64,000 nt of DNA from Kordiimonas aquimaris (GCF_025574485.1 NZ_JAOBPO010000001.1:193501-257500), one strand, 5' to 3'. Positions 28,804-41,961 are shown, counted from the stretch's first letter. Notes: generated from the sequence alone by a model not told the origin. Numbers and translations are program-made.

Positions 28804-29314
28804 TCAAATATTGCGATTCGGTATCCAATTACCGGTCAAAACATGTTTCCAAAGCCGCCTTTTCTACAGGGCGGCTTTTTTGTTATTGTCATCAATGCGA
28901 ACAAAAAGAGCACATATCTTGTGCCTTGATCGCAAGAAACCACATATTGTGTCCTCTTTCGATTCACGCCATAGAGAGATTTAACTGATTTCTGTCAAGC
29001 GATAGATTCAGTTGCTGCATCCCCATGCTCTATGTAATCTGACTGCCTGACCGCGGTGGGTCGCATGGGCAATCAAACTCCCTCACAGGGGGGCGTCCAT
29101 AAGCTTTTCAGGCATGAAGTCATGCTGGAAAAGCGCCACCGAAAACAACATATTGCTGAAGACGGGCCGCGCCCTTTATGCGCTCGTATAGAGTTTTGCC
29201 GTATCGTGGCTTGCTGCTTTCTTTTGCGAACGATGTAACATTGTATTCAGGGGGCTGATTGCAATGTATAGCCGACGAATAACCGCCTGAAGGCGAAAAG
29301 GAGAATATTTTCCG
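28804..29314. promoter_or_regulatory. rpsT-dnaA intergenic region
   Basis: A 511-base gap with no supported gene. It starts with the rpsT terminator. Two related palindromes follow, CACATATCTTGTG at 28911-28923 and CACATATTGTG at 28941-28951, with centres 29 bases apart. Two GANTC sites lie at 28961-28965 and 29005-29009. Just before dnaA is the small hairpin CGCC-TGAA-GGCG (28284 + 1000, that is 29284-29295), followed by AAGGAG. It probably holds the dnaA promoter and a long leader. No cluster of DnaA boxes is seen, so an origin here is not supported. Confidence 0.55.
28851..28881 (+). terminator. Rho-independent terminator after rpsT
   Basis: AAAGCCGCC pairs with GGCGGCTTT around a ten-base loop, with six T residues after the stem. 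Confidence 0.93.
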
Positions 29315-30736
29315 ATGTCGGATTGGGAGGAAGATAGAATGGGGCCAACAAAGGGGCTTGAAGCAGACATGGATATGCAAGGAGAAACTCCTTGGAATCG
29401 GGTGTGCAGCAAATTCAAGAAAGAATTTGGGCAGCAGGCTTATACAACATGGATTGGTCAGTTAGGATACCGCGGTGTTGATGGAGGCACTGTGGAATTA
29501 ACGGCACCAACGAAGTTTGTCCGCGATTGGATTCAGCGCAACTATGGCCCACGCCTCAAAGATTTCTTCTATGCAGAAGACTCGCGCGTCAAAAGTTTGA
29601 GCATCCGTTTGGCTGCCAAAGGCGCTACACCTGCAATCCCTTCACAAACTGTCGTGCGCGCAGGCAAAACTGACGACCAACCTTCACTATCCGGCGTTGA
29701 AAATGTTGATGAACAAGCGGCTCTTGATCCAAAGTATACATTTGAAAGCTTTGTAGTTGGCAAATCAAACGAGCTGGCATACGCCGCTGCCAAACGTATT
29801 GCAGAATCTGACGATGTATCTTTCAACCCACTGTTCCTGCATGGCGGGGTTGGCCTTGGTAAAACACATCTGATGCATGCAATTGCTTGGGAAGTTAAAC
29901 GCCGCACTCCTGAAAAACGTGTTGCTTATGTTTCCGCTGAAAAGTTTATGTTCGAGTTTATCTCGGCCCTTCGTTTTAAAGACACACACGCTTTCAAACA
30001 GAAATTTCGCAACGTAAATCTGCTTATGGTGGATGATGTGCAATTCATCGCCAATAAAAACAGTACTCAGGAAGAGTTTTTCCATACCTTCAATACGCTT
30101 ATTGATAACCGTTGCCAGGTTGTGATCACCGCAGACCGATCACCAACAGACCTTGAGGGCATTGAAGAACGTATTATTTCCCGCCTTGGCTGGGGACTGG
30201 TAGCAGATATTCATCCTACAGATTATGAGCTCCGCCTTGGTATTCTCCAATCCAAATCTGAAAGTGCACCAAATGTTGATGTGCCTGTTGATGTTCTTGA
30301 ATTTTTAGCGCGCCGGATCATTTCGAATGTTCGTGAGCTTGAGGGCGCATTAAATCGTGTCATGGCCTATGCAACACTTGTTGGGCGCCCTATCACAATG
30401 GATATGACACGTGACGTGCTGCAAGACCTTATTCGCGCCAATGATCGCAAGGTAACCATTGATGAAATACAGCGCACAGTAGCTGAATACTATAATCTGC
30501 GCCTTTCTGAAATGCTGTCACAGCGCCGCAGCCGCATGATTGCGCGCCCACGGCAAACAGCAATGTATTTATGTAAGCAGCTTACAAGCCGCAGCCTGCC
30601 TGAGATTGGCAGGCGATTTGGCGGGCGAGACCACACTACGGTTATGCATGCCGTGCGCAAGATTGATGACCTATGCAAATCTGACAGTCAACTTGACGAA
30701 GACATCACACGCCTGACACGTTTACTGGAAGGATAA
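29315..30736 (+). CDS. dnaA: Chromosomal replication initiator DnaA
   Basis: AAA+ ATPase that opens the replication origin. Domain I lies near residues 30-100, domain III carries Walker A (GGVGLGKTHLMHA) and Walker B (LLMVDDVQFI), and domain IV has the DnaA-box-binding signature GGRDHTTVMHAVRKI. The 473-aa length is usual. ATG 29315 follows AAGGAG by 11 bases; ATG 29339, eight codons in, has GGGAGG upstream and may be used instead. It ends in a strong terminator, so dnaN has its own promoter. Confidence 0.98.
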   Translation: MSDWEEDRMGPTKGLEADMDMQGETPWNRVCSKFKKEFGQQAYTTWIGQLGYRGVDGGTVELTAPTKFVRDWIQRNYGPRLKDFFYAEDSRVKSLSIRLAAKGATPAIPSQTVVRAGKTDDQPSLSGVENVDEQAALDPKYTFESFVVGKSNELAYAAAKRIAESDDVSFNPLFLHGGVGLGKTHLMHAIAWEVKRRTPEKRVAYVSAEKFMFEFISALRFKDTHAFKQKFRNVNLLMVDDVQFIANKNSTQEEFFHTFNTLIDNRCQVVITADRSPTDLEGIEERIISRLGWGLVADIHPTDYELRLGILQSKSESAPNVDVPVDVLEFLARRIISNVRELEGALNRVMAYATLVGRPITMDMTRDVLQDLIRANDRKVTIDEIQRTVAEYYNLRLSEMLSQRRSRMIARPRQTAMYLCKQLTSRSLPEIGRRFGGRDHTTVMHAVRKIDDLCKSDSQLDEDITRLTRLLEG

Positions 30737-30814
30737 CCGGCTAAAACAGTATAATAACACCGCCTTTTTAGGAACAGTTGCGACTCGGCAGAAAATATAG
30801 ATTTCAAGATTAAA

Positions 30815-30839
30815 AAAAAGCACCGATTCGGTGCTTTTT
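30815..30839 (+). terminator. Rho-independent terminator after dnaA
   Basis: AAAAAGCACCG and CGGTGCTTTTT form a perfect 11-bp stem around ATT, ending in a T-run. Confidence 0.95.
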
Positions 30840-30891
30840 GTTTTGGTTTTCAAGGGAAAGCCGCTATTGTTGACACAGGCCTTTTCTGGGG

Positions 30892-30963
30892 AGTGTCAGA
30901 CAGTGTGCGCATAAGCGTTCAAGCGATGAAACCTTACTGGTTTCACCTACATATTCTGACACT
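30892..30963 (+). promoter_or_regulatory. Structured dnaN leader
   Basis: AGTGTCAGA (30892-30900) and TCTGACACT (30955-30963) are perfect 9-base inverted repeats. Inside them is a 7-bp hairpin TGAAACC-TTACT-GGTTTCA (30927-30945). An SD-like GGAGG at 30966-30970 follows at once, about 43 bases before the dnaN ATG, with no start codon near it. This could be a folded 5' leader or an operator pair. Confidence 0.5.
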
Positions 30964-31012
30964 GAGAGGAGGCCGTTAAATTTACACACGGTCAGACAAG
31001 AAGATAAATTTC

Positions 31013-32128
31013 ATGAAATTTACAATAGAACGCAATTCCCTTCTTAAAGCTCTAGGACATGTTCAATCAGTTGTTGAGCGGCGGAACACAATTCCCATTC
31101 TATCTAACGTCATGATCGAAGCAGAAGGTGATGGCATATCCATGACAGCCACCGACCTTGATATTGCAATCATCGAGCGCACCGAAGCTGGCGTTACTCA
31201 ACCCGGAGCAACAACAGTTCCTGCTCACACATTGTTCGATATCGCACGTAAGCTACCTGACGGCGCTGAAGTTGAGCTCAACCTCGAGGACGGTGACAGA
31301 CTGGTTGTGCGGGCCGGGCGCTCCAAGTTTACGCTGGCTTGTCTCGACAAGGAAGATTTTCCCATCATGAGCGAAAGCGACATGCCACATCGGTTTGCTA
31401 TTGCTGCAGAAGAGCTGAAACGCCTGATCGACAAGGCGCGCTTCGCTATCTCGACCGAGGAAACACGTTATTACCTGAACGGTATCTACCTACATGTCGC
31501 GAACAGCGAAAGTGGTGACACGTTGCGGGCCGTTGCAACAGATGGCCACCGCCTCGCACAAGTCGAGCAAAGTGTTCCTGATGGCGCAACTGGCATGCCT
31601 GGCATCATTGTGCCGCGTAAAACCGTTACAGAGGTGCGTAAGCTTATCGATGAGTATGAAGGCGATGTTGCAATCGCGCTTTCCGACACCAAAATTCGCT
31701 TTAGCTTCGCTTCTGCGATCATAACGTCTAAGCTGATTGATGGTACTTTCCCTGATTACAGCCGGGTTATACCAGTAGGTAACGACAAAGTTCTGGAAAT
31801 GGATTGTCGTCTGTTCTCTCAGGCTGTTGACCGCGTATCAACGATCAGCTCTGATAAAACACGATCAGTAAAACTATCACTTTCGGAGAATATGTTAAAG
31901 CTATCTGTTAACAGCCCTGACAGTGGCACGGCGCGCGAAGAATTAGCGGCGTCTTACACATCAGACTCATTTGAAATTGGCTTTAATAGCCGTTATTTGA
32001 TGGACATTCTGGCGCAAGTTGAAGGCGACATGGTCCAAGCGTATCTGGCAGACCCATCATCACCAACAGTGATCAAAGACTTGATGGATGAAGCTGCTCT
32101 TTACGTTCTGATGCCAATGCGTGTTTAG
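31013..32128 (+). CDS. dnaN: DNA polymerase III sliding clamp
   Basis: The beta clamp that tethers replicative polymerase to DNA. The 371-aa protein has three clamp domains, begins MKFTIERNSLLKALGHVQSV, and ends in the usual YVLMPMRV. The dnaA-dnaN-recF-gyrB order is the ancestral one. dnaN is separated from dnaA by a terminator and a structured leader, and from recF by a long hairpin, so its level is likely set separately. Confidence 0.98.
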   Translation: MKFTIERNSLLKALGHVQSVVERRNTIPILSNVMIEAEGDGISMTATDLDIAIIERTEAGVTQPGATTVPAHTLFDIARKLPDGAEVELNLEDGDRLVVRAGRSKFTLACLDKEDFPIMSESDMPHRFAIAAEELKRLIDKARFAISTEETRYYLNGIYLHVANSESGDTLRAVATDGHRLAQVEQSVPDGATGMPGIIVPRKTVTEVRKLIDEYEGDVAIALSDTKIRFSFASAIITSKLIDGTFPDYSRVIPVGNDKVLEMDCRLFSQAVDRVSTISSDKTRSVKLSLSENMLKLSVNSPDSGTAREELAASYTSDSFEIGFNSRYLMDILAQVEGDMVQAYLADPSSPTVIKDLMDEAALYVLMPMRV

Positions 32129-32146
32129 TAGGGTAAATGGTTAGTC

Positions 32147-32187
32147 TTTCATACAGTGCGTTACTTTATGTAACGCACTGTATGAAA
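32147..32187. repeat. Perfect 18-bp inverted repeat, dnaN-recF
   Basis: TTTCATACAGTGCGTTAC and its exact complement flank a five-base loop (TTTAT). No T-run follows, so it is not a standard terminator. A smaller hairpin, GACCG-AGG-CGGTC, follows at 32198-32210 and precedes ATATTTT, which could be the actual termination point. Confidence 0.8.
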
Positions 32188-32244
32188 CCTGCCAAAGGAC
32201 CGAGGCGGTCATATTTTGAATTGGCCTAATCGAATATCCAGCGA

Positions 32245-36019
<3,775 letters not shown>

Positions 36020-36053
36020 CATCTGTGTAATGTGACACATAAAGTGAGACAAG

Positions 36054-36088
36054 AAATGGCTGCTTACCAGGGAGAATGGCCATTTTTT
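36054..36088 (+). terminator. Rho-independent terminator after gyrB
   Basis: AAATGGC (36054-36060) pairs with GCCATTT (36079-36085), loop 18 bases, followed by further T residues. Confidence 0.75.
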
Positions 36089-36228
36089 ACGAGATTATAT
36101 TCCCCGTATGGGCTTATGTTTTGACAGTAACTACTATTGGCTAATAGGAAATTGACGTTATGCGAGAGGGTCTGCTCTCAGACAATATAACAACGTTGGA
36201 GTAAGTACATATTTGGGGAGTATAAATA

Positions 36229-37026
36229 ATGAATTACCATACGACATCATCTTTCTCATTTTCTGCAATGATGAAGGTGTTAATTATTAGCGTTTTAGGT
36301 CTTAGTTCGGCCGAAGCTGAGACTAACCAGCAACCAAATTCAGGAGTAGTGCTAGACGCAAATGAGGATCTAGACCAGGAACAATTGAACCTATTGGTCA
36401 GAGATATTGAACATGCCAAAAGAAGAGTAATTACATATTTGAATAATGCAGAAATCTATGGGTCGGTATATAAAGACAAAGAAATAAACATCATTGTGTC
36501 TAACGAATTCAGATTTCCGTATCAGGAAGGGCACAAGATTTATTTGCCTCAAAGCAGGATAGAAAACCTGCTCAGTGGTAGTTGTGAAACAAAAAACTGT
36601 AGTCTGGCGGTAACTCACGAATTAACTCATATTTTCGCAAAGAGCGCATACCGGGACAACAAAGACATAATGTTCGGAGGGCGCTTTTTTGACGATGGAT
36701 TAGCAGTATTTATTCAGCATAAACTAGGATTGCGCCCCTCTTACCCAAATTTTGGTGAAGGATTGCATATCACTGTCGCCAAATTAATGAAGGAAAGAGA
36801 CCTCGTGCCTCTAGCTGATGCAGAATATGTACGAAACACAACTAAAGACAACACCCTCAGACGTCTAGCTTACTTGCAGGAAGGGTCTTTCACCGAATTT
36901 TTAATTGAAACATATGGATTGAACCAATACCTAAAAGTCTACTTTGGCGATAATCCGAAAAAAATTATGGGCTATGATATGGTCGCCTTAGAGCAACAAT
37001 GGAAAAGTTTCATTCAGGAGCTTTAG
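36229..37026 (+). CDS. Putative exported zinc metallopeptidase
   Basis: A 265-aa protein of no family I can name with certainty. It has a probable signal peptide (MMKVLIISVLGLSSAEA) and the zinc-peptidase motif HELTH (His130, Glu131, His134). The expected third ligand motif EGLA reads DDGLA here (Asp156), so metal binding or activity may differ. Two cysteines (Cys119, Cys124) precede the site. Codon use is unlike its neighbours: about half of its arginines are AGA/AGG and its third positions are AT-rich, which suggests recent transfer. Its end overlaps the convergent peptidase gene by 17 bases. Confidence 0.7.
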   Translation: MNYHTTSSFSFSAMMKVLIISVLGLSSAEAETNQQPNSGVVLDANEDLDQEQLNLLVRDIEHAKRRVITYLNNAEIYGSVYKDKEINIIVSNEFRFPYQEGHKIYLPQSRIENLLSGSCETKNCSLAVTHELTHIFAKSAYRDNKDIMFGGRFFDDGLAVFIQHKLGLRPSYPNFGEGLHITVAKLMKERDLVPLADAEYVRNTTKDNTLRRLAYLQEGSFTEFLIETYGLNQYLKVYFGDNPKKIMGYDMVALEQQWKSFIQEL

Positions 37027-38413
37027 GTTCACAATCATTGCAGGTTATTGGAAAGCCCGCCTCGGACAACAACGTTAATAATCCAATTTGGATAGCGACA
37101 TGGCTGTCCTCGTTATGCCAGCGTTCATCCGGTGAATGAGCGCGTTCTGCGCGCCCCCCTCTACTAATGGTGACGGCCGGAATACCCAGTGAAATTGGTA
37201 TATTAGAGTCAGTTGAAGAAATGGCAGGGCGCGCTTCAATACCAAGGGCGTTCATTGCAGCCATCGTGCGCTGCACCAGTGCGGCATTAGGGTTACCCAT
37301 ACCTGCCGGACGTTTGCCTACCTGCTTGATTTCGACAGTTAATTCTGGACCACTCTTTCGCGCGGTATTTTCTTCCATTAAGCCTGCTTGAATGGCCTGT
37401 TGAAATACAACGTCAATATCATCCAGTTTTTCTTGGTTACCAGACCGCATATCAACTTCCATCCAGGAACTAAACGGGATTGAGTTAATTGAAGTGCCAC
37501 CACCAATACGACCAATACTGTAGCTGGTTTTCGGGCCAAAGTTCGTAACATCCGGTGCGTTAGTAACGAAATTGTTAATGATACGCCCCAACGCCTGATG
37601 AGGATTTGCTAAACCAAATGCACCCCAGGAATGCCCACCCGGACCATTGACCGTAACACGGTAACGATGCGATCCAACGCCGCCGTATATCAAGCGGTTT
37701 GCACTACCACCATCAATGGCAATGAAGGCATCAATCTGAGGTCCACCTGCGCGAAATAGATGCTTCACTCCCCTCAGATCACCAAGACCTTCTTCACCAA
37801 CGCTACCAACAAATAAAATATCATCATGCGTGGTTAAATTTAGCGTCTGCATAGTGCGCAGCAAACTCAGCATCATCACTAAGCCACGCGTGTTGTCACC
37901 GATGCCAGGCGCATGGTAAGTATTCCCCTCGATACGCACAGTCACATCGGTATCTGCTGGAAACACGGTATCCAAGTGTGCGGCTATGGCCACAACGCGT
38001 GCCCCTTCAGAGCCTGGTCTGCGACCAATAACATTGCCAACATCATCAATCGATACATCGACCAACCCCGCAGCGCGCAGCATCTCGGCAAATCGCCGTG
38101 CACGGACTTGCTCTTCAAATGGCGGTGCAGGAATTTCGGTAAGTTCAATAAGGTCTTTTATATTTTGCGCGTCTTGTTGAACAATATCTTCAAAAGCATT
38201 TGCAACAACGGCACGACCGGCAAGGGATGCAATCTCTGTTTTATATGCATCAGACAAAACAATTGCTGAGGGTTCTGCTTGACGCGGTGCGGTTTTAAGT
38301 GCGCTTTGCTCGGTTTGTTCCTGAGTGTTTTCTTCAGCGCTACAACTAGCCAGCATCCATGATGCCACCAATACAAGCATCGTATTTAAACCATGTGATT
38401 TTATACCGCGCAT
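37010..38413 (-). CDS. M20 family metallopeptidase, lipoprotein
   Basis: A 467-aa dinuclear zinc hydrolase. A lipobox (WMLASC) marks it as an outer- or inner-membrane lipoprotein. Metal-site motifs are AHLDTVFPADTDV, GIGDNTRGL and VGSVGEEGLGD, with a dimerisation domain between about residues 250 and 370. This resembles DapE/ArgE/PepT-type peptidases; substrate unknown. ATG 38413 has GGGGGAG eight bases upstream; a GTG at 38431 is less likely. Confidence 0.9.
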   Translation of the reverse strand: MRGIKSHGLNTMLVLVASWMLASCSAEENTQEQTEQSALKTAPRQAEPSAIVLSDAYKTEIASLAGRAVVANAFEDIVQQDAQNIKDLIELTEIPAPPFEEQVRARRFAEMLRAAGLVDVSIDDVGNVIGRRPGSEGARVVAIAAHLDTVFPADTDVTVRIEGNTYHAPGIGDNTRGLVMMLSLLRTMQTLNLTTHDDILFVGSVGEEGLGDLRGVKHLFRAGGPQIDAFIAIDGGSANRLIYGGVGSHRYRVTVNGPGGHSWGAFGLANPHQALGRIINNFVTNAPDVTNFGPKTSYSIGRIGGGTSINSIPFSSWMEVDMRSGNQEKLDDIDVVFQQAIQAGLMEENTARKSGPELTVEIKQVGKRPAGMGNPNAALVQRTMAAMNALGIEARPAISSTDSNIPISLGIPAVTISRGGRAERAHSPDERWHNEDSHVAIQIGLLTLLSEAGFPITCNDCEPKAPE

Positions 38414-38532
38414 TTTCGAGCACTCCCCCACTCTATTAAAGCATGCGCTTTAGTTAACATTGAGAGTATTAAAATACACAGTGAAAAATCAGTTACCGGC
38501 TAAAACAGCTCACAATTTATATGCAAACTTAA

Positions 38533-39618
38533 TCAGGCAGTACTCTTGCTAACATCGTTACTAACGCCGTGCTTACACATAAAGGCAGCTATCTCATCAA
38601 GCGCTACATTCGCTTCAGGCAGCATTTCATCAAAAATATGCCAGACATGGCACATATGAGGCCAACTTTGTATTTTCACTGGCGAACCCTGAACGGTTGC
38701 TTTGTTCACATACCGCTTGGCATCATCGTACAACATTTCTGCTGTACTAGCGTGTATAAGCGTAGGTGGTAGGCCAGCAAGGTTATCTCGCACCGGTGAA
38801 ATCAATTTTGAGGCAGGCCGAATACCGTTTACTTTCCAGCTTCCCCATAACAGTAACCAATGTGGCAACTTTAAAAGCGGCGCAATAAGCGGTTTTAGCA
38901 TCACGTCAGTATCGAAGTTTGTTCGAATACTTGGGCTGGTTGCAGACGTGTCCGTCGCAGGCGAAATGCCTATGACAGCATCCGGCAAACGCACGCCGTT
39001 ATCTCTCGTCCAGTTTGACAAACACAGTGTAAGGTTTCCGCCTGCAGAATCACCAGCAACAGCAATTTTTTCTGCTGGTTCGGAGGATGCAGGTCCGTTC
39101 TCTACCAACCACTGATATGCTGCACGACTATCGACAATGCTCGCCATACGCGGGTTTTCAGGCATCAGGCGGTAGTCCGGTGTAAACACGGCACAACCGG
39201 TTTTTTTAGCAAGATTAGCAGTTATAGGTCTGTGACTTAAAGGGCTACCAACAGTAAAAGCGCCGCCGTGCAAATACAGTAACCGCTTGTTCGGTGCATA
39301 CCCTTCAACCAAAGTCCATTCGCCTGGTACTTCAACGCCGTCAAACACAGCAACCTGGCTACGAAAAGTACAGCCAAAATCCCTCACCAAACCACCTTGG
39401 TCAAAACGCTCGCGCTTGACAGACAGGCGCTCGCCCATCGTGAAGTTTTCTTTCAGGTATTTATTAACACCAATCATGGCTGCCGAAGGCTTTTCAGCGT
39501 CAAAACTAACCGGTATTGGCGCATCAAAACGAGTTAAGCTAACACCGCGAAGGTAAAACCGCGTGACTATCCAAAACACGACTAAAGCGGCAACAATCAA
39601 TACACCGGCAATATACAT
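38533..39618 (-). CDS. Alpha/beta hydrolase, HSL family
   Basis: A 361-aa esterase-like enzyme with an N-terminal membrane helix (GVLIVAALVVFWIVTRFYL). The oxyanion motif HGGAF and nucleophile elbow GDSAGG are those of the hormone-sensitive-lipase family; the catalytic His is in MCHVWH. It probably hydrolyses short esters at the membrane. ATG 39618 has TGAGGT upstream and is preferred over 39651. Confidence 0.9.
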   Translation of the reverse strand: MYIAGVLIVAALVVFWIVTRFYLRGVSLTRFDAPIPVSFDAEKPSAAMIGVNKYLKENFTMGERLSVKRERFDQGGLVRDFGCTFRSQVAVFDGVEVPGEWTLVEGYAPNKRLLYLHGGAFTVGSPLSHRPITANLAKKTGCAVFTPDYRLMPENPRMASIVDSRAAYQWLVENGPASSEPAEKIAVAGDSAGGNLTLCLSNWTRDNGVRLPDAVIGISPATDTSATSPSIRTNFDTDVMLKPLIAPLLKLPHWLLLWGSWKVNGIRPASKLISPVRDNLAGLPPTLIHASTAEMLYDDAKRYVNKATVQGSPVKIQSWPHMCHVWHIFDEMLPEANVALDEIAAFMCKHGVSNDVSKSTA

Positions 39619-39840
39619 AAAACAGACCTCAACATCACACCACAGACACATAGGTATATATGCTCTGCAAGATGGTTTCTAATTTCAATGGATATAGACC
39701 GCTTGAACGAGCAAGCAAGGCGGGTAATTTAATAGCTTTATGCGAAAGAAACATTTGTATCTTATTTGCTATTAAAAACAGCACATGTTTAATACTAATG
39801 AATAAACGATGATCAATATAGAAGCGCTGCTGCCACTGTT

Positions 39841-41334
39841 ATGAACCCTATTGATGACATCAAGGACATTCTACGCGGTGCACTTGCTTCACTTGGTGGC
39901 TTCGGCGGGCGTATGCTGGCACGGCTGATCTTGATGATTGTTGCAGGCCAACTATACGGTGCGGCAGCTCTTGGTGTACTGGGTCAAGTGGCGGCTATAA
40001 CCGAAATATTAGCAGCAATCGCCGTCATAGGCCTTAAGCGCAAGCTACTTGATTTTCTCAGTGAGCCTTCAAATAGAGCAACACATTTAACATCAACCGT
40101 TAAAGAAGCGATCATCACGACATTCATTGTCGCCTGCGTTATGTCATTACTTTTCGCCGCTGCGTGGCCTTTTCTTTTCCCTGACATCACGATGCCTTTT
40201 GCATTGTATTTTGCGGTGCCTGCAATAGCTTTTGCCGAGATAGGCGGTACAGCTATTCGTTTTAAACGCATCATCCGGTGGGAAGTGATTGCGCGCTGTG
40301 TGATGGAGCCATGGGCCTTCCTGACTGTAAGTCTTCTGTACTATTATGGTATTAACGCTACTGGTACAGGCTTGGTTGCTGCATATGGTTTTTCATGTAT
40401 AGCGGCAGCAATCGGCATTAGCTTTGGCCTGCACCATGCTTATGATTTACCTACTCTTATGAGAGCGCCTGTAAACAGGAAAAACCTGTATCTAATCATC
40501 AAAAGAAGCTGGCAAGCGGGCGTCACTGATATCGGCGTTATAATGTTTCGTCGCCTCGACATCCTTATTCTCTCATTACTTGCGGGACACCAAATAACAG
40601 GTGCTTACTATATGGCGCAGCAAATCGTTACGGTGCCTCATAAAATTCATAAACTGTTTGAGCCAATGATGGCCCCTGTCATCGCTAAATTGCACCATGC
40701 AAAGAAGCCGGATCGTATTGGTGCAAAACTAGCTGGCATATGCCGGTGGGTATTTATGCTACAGCTCGCTCTTACCGTTCCTTTTGCTATGTTCGCAGGG
40801 CATATTTTAGGTCTATTTAATGACGTGTTTTTTACCAGTGCCCTTGTTCTGGTTATCTTGTTGTTCGCAGAGCTAATTGACGGCAGTTTTGCACTGACGG
40901 AAACACCGCTTATTTACGCTAAACCCAGTGTTCCACCGCGGCTGGTAGCCATGACACTGCTCATTGAAGCCATAGCTGTTGCAGGGCTTGCGGTTTGGTG
41001 GGGAGCACCCGGTGCAGCCGCAGGTTTTTTTGTCGCAATGTTATGCCTGAACACCATGCGCTTATTTAGTCTAAAAAAACATATGAATATCCGTGTAATT
41101 ACGGTGCATTATTTGCGCCCAATTACGTTTGCCTTGATCATCACCGCCCTATTATTCACAGCACAAAATTTAGTGCCCGTAGCAAACGGTTATATTGTTG
41201 GCGGTACCGTCATAAGCGCCATTGGGTTATTTTGTGTAATGATTAAATTTTGGGCGCTCAGTCCACTAGATAAGCAGGTTCTCAGCGAACTAAAAGCACA
41301 TAAGGCAGTATCCAAACAGGCTAAACTATCGTAA
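39841..41334 (+). CDS. Oligosaccharide flippase-like membrane protein
   Basis: A 497-aa polytopic protein with about 12-14 hydrophobic helices, beginning with the GALASLGGFGGRMLARLILMI segment typical of polysaccharide-export flippases (MOP/MATE superfamily, Wzx-like). No glycosyltransferase or polymerase genes are nearby, so its cargo is unknown. It is followed after 33 bases by ubiX. Confidence 0.82.
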   Translation: MNPIDDIKDILRGALASLGGFGGRMLARLILMIVAGQLYGAAALGVLGQVAAITEILAAIAVIGLKRKLLDFLSEPSNRATHLTSTVKEAIITTFIVACVMSLLFAAAWPFLFPDITMPFALYFAVPAIAFAEIGGTAIRFKRIIRWEVIARCVMEPWAFLTVSLLYYYGINATGTGLVAAYGFSCIAAAIGISFGLHHAYDLPTLMRAPVNRKNLYLIIKRSWQAGVTDIGVIMFRRLDILILSLLAGHQITGAYYMAQQIVTVPHKIHKLFEPMMAPVIAKLHHAKKPDRIGAKLAGICRWVFMLQLALTVPFAMFAGHILGLFNDVFFTSALVLVILLFAELIDGSFALTETPLIYAKPSVPPRLVAMTLLIEAIAVAGLAVWWGAPGAAAGFFVAMLCLNTMRLFSLKKHMNIRVITVHYLRPITFALIITALLFTAQNLVPVANGYIVGGTVISAIGLFCVMIKFWALSPLDKQVLSELKAHKAVSKQAKLS

Positions 41335-41367
41335 ACAATTGCAGCAGTATTCATAAGGAGGATAACT

Positions 41368-41937
41368 GTGCGGTTAGTTGTCGGAATAGCAGGAGCAAGC
41401 GGTGTTATATACGGCATTCGTTTGCTCGAAATTCTTAAGGCCATCGACGGGATTGAAACACACCTTGTGATGACAAAAACAGGCCGTATGAATATCGGAC
41501 TGGAAACTGACTACAGTGCTGACGCTGTTGAGGCACTGGCTGATGAAGTCCACAAAATTACTAATATTGGTGCCAGTATCGCCAGCGGCTCTTTCAAAAC
41601 TGATGGTATGATTGTGGCTGCATGCGCGATGAAAAATTTATCCGGCATCGTCAATTCCTATGCAGACGACCTGCTGACGCGCGCGGCGGACGTAACCCTG
41701 AAAGAAAACCGCAAGCTTGTGGTTATGCCGCGTGAAACGCCGCTACATGTTGGTCATTGCAAACTGATGTTGGAGGCCGCTCAAATGGGCGCGCTCATTG
41801 TACCGCCAATGCCTGGCTTTTATAATCGCCCTGAAACAGTTGATGATATTATCAATCACACGGTAGCACGCGTGCTGGACCTGTTTGATATAGACACAAA
41901 CATCGTTAAGCGCTGGCAAGGCGTCGGCTTACATTAA
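41368..41937 (+). CDS. ubiX: Flavin prenyltransferase UbiX
   Basis: Makes prenylated FMN, the cofactor of UbiD decarboxylases in ubiquinone synthesis. The 189-aa protein opens with VVGIAGASGVIYGIRLLE and has VVMPRETPLHVGHCKLM and VPPMPGFYNRPETVDDI, all family signatures. It starts at GTG with a strong AAGGAGG site. The convergent cassette next to it contains a ubiquinol oxidase. Confidence 0.96.
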   Translation: MRLVVGIAGASGVIYGIRLLEILKAIDGIETHLVMTKTGRMNIGLETDYSADAVEALADEVHKITNIGASIASGSFKTDGMIVAACAMKNLSGIVNSYADDLLTRAADVTLKENRKLVVMPRETPLHVGHCKLMLEAAQMGALIVPPMPGFYNRPETVDDIINHTVARVLDLFDIDTNIVKRWQGVGLH

Positions 41938-41961
41938 CAAGCCTGACAAGCTTGAACTTAT

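Noticed and set aside
28961-29009. GANTC sites upstream of dnaA as a cell-cycle signal
   Set aside because: Only two sites in over 400 bases, close to random expectation, unlike the tight triplet before gcrA.
29056-29238. Small 60-aa reading frame before dnaA
   Set aside because: No ribosome site, no recognisable family and unnatural composition; it lies in a likely dnaA leader.
28804-31012. Possible replication origin around dnaA
   Set aside because: No cluster of TTATCCACA-like DnaA boxes was seen on either side of dnaA. Alphaproteobacterial origins are often at another locus.
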